A stretch of DNA of 64,000 nt from Phlyctochytrium arcticum (lineage: Eukaryota; Chytridiomycota; Chytridiomycetes; Chytridiales; Chytridiaceae), in the NCBI GenBank assembly GCA_025602905.1, contig JAHLKI010000041.1:1-64000 (forward strand), given 5' to 3'. Under the pieces are notes generated by a model. That model was given only the letters and a program-made list of their open reading frames with translations. It had not been told where the DNA came from and did no database searches. The position numbers and the translations under genes were made by a program. Position 1 is the stretch's first letter, and each line of letters opens with the position of its first letter. Below, in pieces: positions 41,440 through 51,025 of this stretch.

Positions 41440-44400
41440 ACTGGGGAATAACAGAGCGGGCAGAGCGGACTTTGGTGAATAAGAACAGTAGTGGCAGAAG
41501 AACGCGTGCCGTGGTACTGGGAACGCGTCGATGCGGTACCAAGGATCAATAAGATGGTGGCTCAGACAAGGAACGCGGTACCAAGGTTCGGCTAAACTCT
41601 AAAGCGCGTGTCGGGCTATGGACTGGGGCGAGAAATGGGGGGAAAACTCCGATGAAATGGTGAAAACGGTGAAGGAGAAGGCCAGAACAAATGATGGACA
41701 AGGCGGTGAAGATACAGAAAGAATGGCGGAGAGTTGGCGAATCGAATGAGCCGATGGATGGATGGATACGATGGGAACTGATGGTGGTAGAGGTGAAAGC
41801 GTGGTTTTGGCGCGGAAAACGGCGGAAACAGCGAGGAGAAGGGCGGAAAGTCGAATAGAGGGATAACGTACTAGGCAAAGGGAGTAAGCGAGACCATCAA
41901 CGGGTAGCTGAGGAACAGGGCTTTCGGTGGCATGGCCGGTGAGAGGGGGCCGGCGTGTGTGTGCTGTCCTATCCTAATACACGTTTTATGCGGCGTGAAT
42001 TACAAAAGAGACTCTCTGAGGGTTAGGAATAAGGGTTCTTATTAGGCTAGAGGCAATGTAGATACATCAGGTACTATCTAAATGACTAAAATAATCAAGC
42101 TACATAGAGAAATGTCCAAAAAAAGTGAAAACAAGTAAAAATGGTCGAGAAAGTAGCATAAATACGCCGTGAAACACGCCAAAGTATGTCCAGGATATGT
42201 CCAGTAACTCCAAAGAATAGTGTGGGAACTTGCAAATTCTCATGGAGTAGGCAATTGTGGTAGGAAACTTGAAATTTGAGAGCAAAGTTGAAATGGTGAT
42301 GAAGCAAGGGAGGACATGGGTTGTGATGAGAGTTGGGAAGCCTGCGCATAGTAGTGCTGAGTTGGAATCAAGTGGCAGCAGGCTTGCTTTCTGAACAGAC
42401 AATGTGGTAAAGTGGGAAAATGTGGAAAAAATGTTGACTTCATGACTTGAGCATGATGAAAGAGCTTGAGAATGGTGCATGTCGGGATAGCCACAGTCTT
42501 GTAATGGTGTTACGGGAGGCTTCACCGACTTTGAGGTCATTTGGATGATTTTTGATGGAGTTGGAAAAAATGAGGTATTGGTAGTGTTTTCCCTTTTTTT
42601 GCTAAAGTCATACTCAAAGCAGCAAATGGGGCAGGAGGATGGTGAGAGTTCGTCCAGAGCCACCGGATGAGATGGTGTATGGGTTCGTATGGTCATACTG
42701 GCTGTGTGGGTGGATTTGAGGGAGGGCAGTATGGGGGGTGGGGTGTTTTTCGTGATTTTCTGGTGTTGAAGAGCTGAAGGCAGGGGAGAGATGGCTGGCA
42801 GCACTAGTACAAATAACAGTCTGACGCAGGCCGGTTGTGACCCGTCGAGAGCCCAGATTGAATTAGAAACAGGATGCCACAGCAGGGGGGGAGAAGTGTG
42901 GGAAAAAAGTGAAACTTGGTGATGTCGAGTCAATAAACGGCCGGGGACGGTCGACGCACATGCCCCATGGGCTGAGGAGCGGGGACCTGGATGAGTTGAC
43001 TTAAGAGCGTACCGCAATAGCACCAAAAGTGAGGCCAGGAGGGAAAATCGGGTGTTTTGCCGAAATAGTAGATTGCAAGACTTGAGGTATTGAATTCCAG
43101 TCAATATGAGGCAAGCTGATACTAGGATATTCCATTTGGGTATCATTTCGAGGCTGGGACGAAGTCCCAGAACGAGAAATGCATTTGGAATTTGATGGTT
43201 TTTATTGTTGGTGGGAGGAAATGAATGCCAAGAGGATATAGAAATTGTTGATGGTGGGTAGTTGGAGACACGAGAATGGGCACGGTTTTGTTGGACACCG
43301 TGTTCTAGTGTTAGATGGTGTTGTTGGCTATCTTTTGGTTGTTTTTTGTGAGGATGTCTATGAGGCAGGTGTGCTGAGGGTGGTAAATGGTGTAAATTGT
43401 CCTTGGGAACCTGAGGAAGTGGGGGGTAGGACCATGGACACAGTTTTGCCAATGGCGTGTTAGAGTAGGTGACCAGATGCGCCCGGTATGTTTGATATGG
43501 ATCATGGAGAGTTCAGCACCAAAGTGTGGGAGAAAAGTCGCAATGTTTGAGAAGGAAACTCCCGCTACTAGAATAAGACACTACCAAAGTAGCATCAGAA
43601 GCACCGTAGCGTGTTGGGGGATGATTGGCCATTAGGACCCGACTCCGTAGATCCAGAAATGGACAAGATGGCATGAAAAGTACGGCCAAACAGCGCAAAC
43701 CCGGCCCTGGCATCGAAAGTGATAATGGGCAGTGGGTTTAGGCACAGGGGGCGGTGGGGAGTACATAAACGGTGGTGTGGGGCAAGTTGTAGGTCATCCA
43801 GGTCGAGACTCAGGGGACAGGTTGCCAGGGATAAAAATTCCAGACTTTTTGGCCTGTCCTCCAGACTAGGTAAACTTGTTGAGGACTGGAAGGGGCATGC
43901 TGAAAATGGTACCAGGGCTGGGAAAGGGTACGGGGCGTGGTCGGGTACAATCAAAAGTCCGTTATCTCGATTCTCCTGCGTTTTCCCAGGTGATATGCGT
44001 GATTCTGGGTTGGCATGGGAAAAGTTGATAAAAATGGCTTGAAAGGGCGGCATATGCCGTATCTACGGATGGGGGAGATATAGACTCTTGTGTTGATGGC
44101 GTGTACGCGGGTTCAAGTCCAAAACTGTAGGTAAAGTGGCCAGCAGGCGGAATTGCTAATAAGTCCCGCCGCCCTCTAGACTAGGTAAAGTTCCTATAGG
44201 GGGATGGTGTTGGGCCGGTACTTGCACAGTAGTTGCGGGGGGGTACGCTGGGACATTTTCTGCTGTTGGCCGGCGGTTTGCATGCCATTTTCTTGACTTT
44301 GATGTTGGGGTGGGTGGTGTTGAGGGTGGCGAGGTGATGATGATGAAAACCACTGGACAGGGTGCCATATGTCACAGTATTTGATAGAGGGGGTGTTGAC

Positions 44401-45180
44401 GGTGGTCGGGGTGAGATTTGGGTCCATTTGGGGCTAAAAAAGTGGTTAGAAGTGCTGGAGATTGCAAAGTTCAAAAATGCTCGGTTTTTGGGAAATATTT
44501 CTAAGTCCCAATACCCAGTAGCGTGATTGGCCTGTACTTCATTGCCACTTATTCCCGTGAGCCCACTCATTCACAGATATTGTAAAAGACCATTGCCGAC
44601 CATGTTTTGGAGCTTGGGGATGTTGCCACAGGGTATATCTTGACCTTGGTATATATCCCTCGGCCTTGATAAACAAACTGCCAAATTTGAGACATTTACA
44701 TTCCAAAATTCCAAATTTCCAGAATGGGCCTAGCCATCCTGGGGGTTGAAGTAATGATTGTAGGATGTCTTGGGGGTCATGGTTTTGCTGCTTGAGGTGG
44801 GGGTTGATGCAAATCTGATAGACTTTACCCAATGGAAGCTGTTTCATCGGGTATTGGCGGAGACTAGCCTCATGGGCACTGCTGTACTTCAAATGGGACA
44901 AGAGTTGCAGATTCCTGGCTTTGAAGGGTGGAGAAAAGAAGATTTGATGGTGTGGGTGTGTTGGGAAGGGAAAAGCTGATCTTCAAATTTGGGTGCCCAA
45001 TGAGAGTAAGAAGAGGGGTGGTTTGGAGGGAGAGTTGATAGGACAGATTTGAAGTGCACAATGACCAGAGAGTTGTAACTTGCTGGTTGTTAAGGAGGAG
45101 GAGTGGTAGTGTTGTTGAGGGTGAGGTCATGCCAGAGGTATTGGGGAGTAGGTGGAATTGATTGAAAGCGGCGATTTTGA
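41440..45180. other. C-poor, G/T-rich plus strand; no supported gene
   Basis: The plus strand stays poor in C over 3.7 kb, in continuity with the ORF1-like segment. A 450-codon minus-strand frame at 42100-43452 is open but Ser/Pro/Leu/His-rich, has no recognisable domain and is best explained by the base bias. The segment could be the 5' part of the element that carries the ORF1-like protein. Confidence 0.4.
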
Positions 45181-47190
45181 TTATATAATCAGTCCGACGG
45201 CTGCTGGAGATTGAAGAATGGTACCAGTGGAACTAGTTGATGACTGGGCAGGTAAAGAAGAGGCCGCCGTAGGAACAACGCGACCTGCCGGTCGGCGTAA
45301 TGCTTCTTGTTCCAATGGGTCCCCCCATTCATCGTCCATCAATTCGCGGTACACAATTTGAAGCAAGACCGCAAATAAGTATCCGTCGGCATGATTTACC
45401 ACGCAATCCAAAGCGCTGTACAGCTCCGTGTCCAGTTTCTTCTCTAATAGCCGCTGCCGATCCTTTGATAGCCATTCCGAGATTCGTGGCCATTCCGCAT
45501 GAGCTTCAAAGAAAGGCAGTGCACATTCGATCATACAACGGCGATTCACCCAGCGGCGGCATATATCACACTTCTTCCTTGACATCAGGACATTTTCCCG
45601 CCACTTGATGGCCCATGGGCGAAGTACCTGTGGTTGCAAATAGAACACTGAATCAACGTAACTTTGAGGCCGCCGGTAAAGAATGTAATTAGCCAATGGG
45701 GAGCCTGCCGGTCTAGCATCAAAGCGACGGTAGAGTAATTGATCCAAGTTTGCTTTTCGAACATAAGACCGCCAACTAATGGGATGTTCTTCTGTGGGTG
45801 GAGTTGCGGCAACCACTGCACGCCAGGCAATCACTTCGGGCGGTGGTAACAAACAACGAGGGAGGACTGCATCAACAGATAGTAATGGCGTTACGGGGGT
45901 CGCAATGGATGGCAAAGAGAACAATGGATTGGAATGTGGCATCCTCTCCAAGTGCAAAAAATAGGAGCCCACCATATCAATAGCCCGATGACTCCACCGC
46001 CCGAGGGCACTCATGCTTTCATGTAACTGTTGTGGAGCAATCCGACCAAATATCCAGTCAATAGCGCAGCAGTAATCGACGCGGCTCGGCACCAGACCAT
46101 ATCCAGAAGGGAGGGAGACCGAAGTCTGTATGGGACCGAACAAATGTTTTGTAGAGGGTAAGTCGAACCACCACTGGCCAAAGATTTCCGCTAATCAGCA
46201 AAGCTTTGAGCATCCTGCTAGCCTTGCCAACCCGGATGTCCAAATGTTCTTTCCAACAAATCCCCTTTGCCCCCGTGGGGAAACCAAGGTATTTGTAACG
46301 GTCAACATTGGGTATAGATTTGTCCGCTAATAGGAGTGTAGGTCGGCCAGCGGCATCCCACTTGCCTTTCCAAATCACACCGCACTTTCTGTTGTTGAAC
46401 TCCATACCATTTTCCGCGGCCCATATTGTACACACATCCAAAAAGAGCTGGGCTTCACGAATATCAATTGGCTGAAGTTTGATATCATCAGCATAAGCGA
46501 GCGTTGGGGGGGAATTTGCGAGCAGTCAGCTCCGTGACTGTGTCCATTGTCAATAGCAAAGTGTTGATAAAGACGTTGAATAGAAGAGGCGAAACGAGGG
46601 AGCCCTGAAACAATCCACATTCACGCGTAACTGATGGCGTTAGCTCTCCGTTGACAACAAACCGCGATGATGGCTCTCGACACATTAAACTGTATACAAG
46701 CGCTACCGCCCATACCGCTGCTCCTGCTTCTTGTACCCGCTCAAGCAAACGAGAATGTGGGACTTTGTCATATGCAGCTTTAAGATCGAGATAGATGGAA
46801 ATGTCAGACCCAAGACGAATACTTTCGCTTCCAATTAGCGCTTGGGTAATAGCTGAATGCCTTGAACGAAAACCCCCCTGGCCAGGATGAACTTTGGCCC
46901 AGTCTTCGCCATGCCACACAGTCAGTACTCTTTTCTCGAAAAGCCGACGCAGGACACAAGTATTTGCAATTGGCCGAGTATCTGCAGGTCCAACAAGATC
47001 ACCATCCACTTTGGCTGTCAATGTCACATTTGCAGAGTTCCAACATTTGGGTAGTTCGTCTCGATTAGGCTCTAGAGCTTGTGGAGCGATGTATGGTAAG
47101 TGGCTTGGAGACGAAGTGCGGTGGCTTGCGCAGAAATGTAGTGGCTTAGATCAGATATCAACCTCACAATCTCAAGGCTCCGTTACGTAG
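45181..47190 (-). pseudogene. LINE reverse transcriptase (ORF2), 5' truncated
   Basis: The minus strand encodes a non-LTR RT: VTLTAKVDGDLVGPADTRPI, HPGQGGFRSRHSAI (motif 2), IYLDLKAAYDKVPHSRLLE, CGLFQGSLVSPLLFNVFIN, ADDIKLQPIDI (catalytic ADD at about 46500), NRYKYLGF-like VDRYKYLGFPTG, then a long helical C-terminus with a Cys/His cluster CDICRRWVNRRC (about 45565). The endonuclease domain is missing and at least two frameshifts (near 46497 and 46070) break the frame. No poly-A tail is evident. It copies RNA at nicked DNA. Its order relative to the ORF1-like protein shows that the two are not one element. Confidence 0.88.
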
Positions 47191-47544
47191 TAACCGAGGG
47201 AGGCAAATCACAGCGGAGGAGCCTGAAAACGGTCGTTTCTGGAAGACCTTGTCAATTACGCGCTGTCGAAATCCTGTCATACTGTCATTGTCAGAACTCC
47301 TCATACCACGATTTGTTCCGTCTTTGGTTTGCAGACGTCCGAAGAGTAACTGAGGGCCTTGATCATCGCACAACGCATCATTTCCCGCAAACTCGAACTA
47401 TTGTGGACGGGCAAAGGCGAAGTGTTCGACCGCTCCTAGAAGGTTTCTTCGAGTCTACTGAGCTTTCATCCTTCGATTTCTTACAAACCCTGCATTCAGT
47501 CAACTTAGTCAAAAAACACTGTTCAACTGCACATCACACTGCCA

Positions 47545-47850
47545 TGAAGGTCGCAGCGCTTGCATCGCTCGTCCCATTCTGATTGGGACTGCAGCTGCCG
47601 GGCCGCTGGCGTTCACCGCATGTGTCTCAGCGTGCAATGCTGGCGTTGTCACCTGCTATGCTGGACTTGGTCTTGTCTTTGGTATGGATAATCTCAGTTG
47701 AAGACAGAGTCATTAGAGTGGAGTCTTAAGCGTTTCTGTTTACTGCAGGAACAATCACGGGCGGCCTGGGAGCGCCGGTTTGCAGCGATTACGTGTAGTT
47801 CTGCGCAAGGCGCTTGTATGGTGGATGCGCGCCGTTGGCAGTTGCACCTA
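47545..47850 (+). pseudogene. Small Cys-rich protein remnant
   Basis: In one frame the first exon reads AAAGPLAFTACVSACNAGVV followed by TCYAGLGLVFG, then a donor (47681) and acceptor (about 47749), then GTITGGLGAP. In the next frame it continues AAITCSSAQGACMV. The C-x3-C-x5-C plus GTxTGG pattern followed by C-x6-C is that of short Cys-rich proteins common in eukaryotic genomes and often annotated as zygote-specific-like. The start frame (from ATG 47545) and the second exon need indels, so this is a decayed copy. Confidence 0.45.
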
Positions 47851-48016
47851 TACCGTGAATTCTTCGACACATCCTTCGCCCATAAATACAAAGTTGGCTG
47901 GGACGGGTTGATAAGCGCACTGTGATTTGTATCAAAAACGGCCTGGGCCACGTCTTTGAGTACAGGGCTGACTTTTAAGCATCATCACGGTCTTCATATG
48001 GAGGGTAGTTTCCTTT

Positions 48017-48283
48017 TCTATAACAAGACTCCTTGGTTCAGTGTTGTTGAGCAATAACTATGTCGAATGAAGTATGATACAATGAGAATAGAATTGCTAG
48101 AGAATGAAGAGGGGATGTCCAGAGGACAAGACTATATACAGGGGAGAACTATGTACAAAAAGGCTACCGCTAGCTATCTAATGAAAAGGATGGCGAACGG
48201 TAAACTACGGAAATGAAGACGCGAACGCGACACGCGACACGTTAACAATGACAAGATTATACTGACAAGCCGGGCTTGTCACA
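48017..48283 (-). repeat. Solo LTR of the chromodomain Ty3 element
   Basis: The segment is the reverse complement of the LTR at 1131-1398, nearly identical over its full length (it contains CAAGCCGGGCTTGTCACA at its right end). No internal element sequence flanks it, as after recombination between two LTRs. No clear five-base target duplication is seen. Confidence 0.92.
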
Positions 48284-48289
48284 AGATCT

Positions 48290-48871
48290 ATGCCGAGCAG
48301 CATGGGCTATCAGCAACAGACCTCGGCCAGATTGAGCTCCACCGCTGCATCATCCATGCGTTCACACAGTCCACTTGACATGGCCGCCTCGGTAATAAAG
48401 CATGATGGGAGCTGCGAAGAGTTTCAGGAAGGAAACATACTCCCGCGACGGGATCGCGTTCAATTTCGGTATGTGGGAGACCAAATCAGCCAAGATTGGC
48501 TAGCATTAGAGTGCCATGCACACGGCCATTTAGTTCTTACCGAAAGGGGGCAAGCAACGCTGGCAGGCCATCCCAAATATGAGCATGTAACGACCGGACG
48601 ACATGCGCCGGCGTTCCCATATGACTATCAGGATGATAACGAGCTGGAGGCGACCAGAATTTCGGGGGATCGATTAGATATGCTGCAGTCCGGGTTTAAC
48701 CACCGCCTGGACGGAACGCAGGCTGAATTCAAAAGCAACATGGAACAAATGGAAGCTGGTGTCAACAACCGCATTGAGCAATTGCAGGCTGGTTTCAATA
48801 ACTCCATGGAGCAAATGCAGGCCACTCTGCAAAAAATATTGACATTAGCCGATCGTCCAAAAGGTATTTAG
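48290..48871 (+). CDS. Family B protein with coiled-coil tail
   Basis: An open frame of 193 codons (Met 48290, or Met 48302 and later ones) has the family B block ISQDWLALECHAHGHLVLTE, HPKYEHVTTGRHAPAF, PYDYQDD. It ends in a heptad-like repeat: MLQSGFNHRLDG, MEQMEAGVNNRIEQLQAGFN, MEQMQATLQKIL. The block is shared with 2336-2662. I do not recognise the family. The frame starts seven bases past a solo LTR, so the gene's 5' part may be displaced. The product could be cytoplasmic; no signal peptide is seen. Confidence 0.5.
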   Translation: MPSSMGYQQQTSARLSSTAASSMRSHSPLDMAASVIKHDGSCEEFQEGNILPRRDRVQFRYVGDQISQDWLALECHAHGHLVLTERGQATLAGHPKYEHVTTGRHAPAFPYDYQDDNELEATRISGDRLDMLQSGFNHRLDGTQAEFKSNMEQMEAGVNNRIEQLQAGFNNSMEQMQATLQKILTLADRPKGI

Positions 48872-48969
48872 CACTTTCAGTAGAATCAACGTACGGCGGC
48901 TTTACTAATTAGCAACGCATTCCACATAAATAGATTGAAACTATGTCCCTCGCGTCGCGGTATTGAGGT

Positions 48970-49265
48970 TAAGAGATGGGGATGATGTTTTTATAGAGGA
49001 AGAGGGTTGGCGAGCCGGGAGATGATAGGTCAGTTATGGTCGGGGAAAGGAGGAAGAAAGGGAAATGGAGTAGACGCGGGTGCTGTACTGACAGAGAATC
49101 AGAACTTGCCAGTTTTTTCACACTTGTTATTGTAACATACCTCGACCTCATTTTTGTATAATGGTATGATATCAGGTCGACTCAGGGCCTGGCCGGTCGC
49201 AAGGTGGCTATTCAGATGCCCATTGACAAGGCGATTAATGGCGGTCGGGCGTATGTTGGAATTGA
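48970..49265 (-). pseudogene. Fragment of a flavin monooxygenase gene (copy of 61430-61760)
   Basis: The minus strand matches the gene at 60401-62202 over about 300 bases: the exon with CCTCAATTCCAACATACGCC, LATG, LSRPDI, NEVE, the following intron (GTATGTTAC...) and the next exon up to SPGSPTL and LYK. Identity is about 80-85 percent by eye, with deletions. Because the intron is included, the copy arose from DNA and not from mRNA. Confidence 0.85.
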
Positions 49266-49348
49266 GGTGTAAATTTTGACATGTCGCCTGTCCCGTGGGT
49301 AATTTTGTGAGGTTTATCTTGCATGTTTAAAGATCAATTTTATCGTCT

Positions 49349-49385
49349 GGGGGAATTAGCTCAAATGGCAGAGCGCTCGCTTAGC
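49349..49385 (+). tRNA. tRNA-Ala(AGC), 5' half only
   Basis: The 37 bases begin GGGGGAATTAGCTCAAATGG and continue through the D arm (AGCTC...GAGC) and anticodon stem to TTAGC, with anticodon AGC at 49383-49385. The 3' half with T arm and acceptor is missing; unrelated sequence follows at 49386. It is a truncated gene that still holds an A box. Confidence 0.7.
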
Positions 49386-49437
49386 TTCATCCCCTTCCGG
49401 CAGTGGATCTGATTATGCCACCGACGATGATATCCCG

Positions 49438-49731
49438 TTGGGCACTAAAATGCGAGCTCTGCAACAACAAGGACTTGCTCCTCCGCCCTCGCAAGTTGAA
49501 ACTCCTGCACTCAACACTCACCTACAGCCGGCCAACGCAGCTGCGTTACGAGATGCATTATCGCACGCACTTCCTGCCCCCCTCCCCAACACACCGGCGA
49601 GACGTGGTAGTTGCCCCCCTCCCCCCCCTGCTCAACCTTCCAACGACCAGAGGATTATGGACATGTTGCCTATCAGCGCTGCGAAAACATTGATTTCAAA
49701 GGTTCCTGGTGGCCGAGTGGTTAAGCGCTGA
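49438..49731 (+). CDS. Unrecognised Pro/Ala-rich ORF between two tRNA-like fragments
   Basis: The frame is open for 97 codons and extends upstream in frame to at least SGSDYATDDDIPLGTK (about 49396). Its codons look used (QQQGLAPPPSQVE, AALRDALSHALPAPLP), but it has C runs and ends in the next tRNA-like fragment. It may be an exon or gag piece carried in by an insertion. No family recognised. Confidence 0.25.
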   Translation: MGTKMRALQQQGLAPPPSQVETPALNTHLQPANAAALRDALSHALPAPLPNTPARRGSCPPPPPAQPSNDQRIMDMLPISAAKTLISKVPGGRVVKR

Positions 49732-49732
49732 C
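49701..49732 (+). tRNA. tRNA-like fragment (A box, Leu/Ser-type D arm)
   Basis: GGTGGCCGAGTGGTTAAGCG has the D arm consensus of class II (Leu/Ser) tRNAs. One G of the D stem is missing, and I find no convincing anticodon arm or B box downstream, so this is at best a fragment. Confidence 0.3.
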
Positions 49733-50394
49733 GCACACTCAAAACTTGATCAGACGCACGACATCGGCAAACGGCTAGGCCTAAACTAAACATGCTGCTA
49801 TTCCTCGGGGTACACGCAAGGTATTCAAAGCTTATGCTTGTGGTCCACCATTCCACCCATACTGATTCATATCTTTGCCGGTCGGCTGGTAGTTGAAAAG
49901 AGGTACCGTACGCTCCCTGGGAACCTAGCACTTGTCCTCGACACTCATTCGATTCAATTAGAAAGTCAATGAAATAATCTCACATCATCTCCACCAACTT
50001 TGTTATTGACTGAATCCTGTCGTAGCTGGAGTAGGCTGATGTTACTCATCTTCACATCTAAAGTCTAACCTATACCAATTGCATGGTCAATTTATTAGAA
50101 TTCGAAATTTTGGAATGTGGAACGTCAGCAAAGGCTGGCTCGGAGTCGAGGCAAGAAGGTCATCGTGTTATTCAGGCACAGCAACTTGGGTGCCAGGCAA
50201 AGCGGGACACAGAAACGACTGTATTCAGAAGCTTCGAGCAAACGCTTATCAGCGTGCAGGAACCCCTGCAGAATACTGTCTCCAGCACACTATGTCAACC
50301 TCATCAGGCCGCTCTGCACAACCTTACATTGTCAAGCGAGCGAGCATCAGACGACTTCCAAACGACCCTAAGTGCAGTTGCGGCAGTGCATGAC

Positions 50395-50750
50395 AAAGAA
50401 CATGTGCCGCGAATGTCCGCAAGTCATTCAACACCAAGAAAGCGAAAGCCAATGATATTGAGGACACCGCGAAGGAAGGAGAGTCAATCAGCATAGCTAC
50501 TGGGAGTCTCCCCGTCGGTTTTGTCAACCACCTACCGGATTACGTGGCCATTATGAAGCCAAAGATGGAGTCTGACGATGAAGATGAATCCCAAATGTGT
50601 CGCCGAATGTACCGACTTGCTCAATGGAGCGTAGTGTACGCCGATATCGCGTATTTGAAAGTTATGTATGGGCAGACAACCTACTCGGAAATTCAAGCAT
50701 CCCTACCGAAGGCGGTCGTACGGCAGTCGTTGCAGCTAGACATACTATAA
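50395..50750 (+). CDS. Hypothetical acidic protein fragment
   Basis: An open frame encodes VRKSFNTKKAKANDIED, GSLPVGFVNHLPDYVAIMKP, ESDDEDESQMCRRMYRL and ends VRQSLQLDIL. A Met lies at 50544. The acidic stretch and tyrosine-rich part look coding, but upstream exons are not clear (the frame at 50083-50496 may be a shadow). Not recognised. Confidence 0.3.
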
Positions 50751-50790
50751 ACACTTCCGAATCTGGAGGAGTTTCGTTCCGGGCTGTTTG

Positions 50791-50831
50791 TGTCGCAGTG
50801 CAGTTTCTGATTCAGAAACTGCACTGCGACA
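50791..50831. repeat. Perfect palindrome, 20-base arms
   Basis: TGTCGCAGTGCAGTTTCTGA is followed by one T and then its exact reverse complement. The outer half of each arm (TGTCRCAGTGCAG) is shared with the palindrome at 59470-59511. Confidence 0.97.
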
Positions 50832-51001
50832 GACATCGCGACAACCAAAAAAAGATGTACCGCGCGACGCGTTGCGCAGTAGCGCAGTAGCACAGTCACT
50901 CATCAAACCGCGAACCCGCTACATGACAGCTTGATGGATTACAGTACCTGGCAGTGACTCTTTTGCAGGACGCACCGATTCAGATGCGTGAAAATCCTAC
51001 C

Positions 51002-51025
51002 TATATATATATATATATATATATA
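51002..51025. repeat. TA dinucleotide repeat
   Basis: Twelve TA units in a row. Confidence 0.97.

Noticed and set aside
42100..43452. 450-codon minus-strand open frame
   Set aside because: Composition (Ser, Pro, Leu, His) follows the C-poor plus strand; no domain or motif stands out and neighbouring frames are similarly open.
44060..44140. B-box-like GGTTCAAGTCC at about 44110, possible tRNA
   Set aside because: The T stem does not pair, no A box or anticodon arm is found upstream, and the region is strand-skewed.
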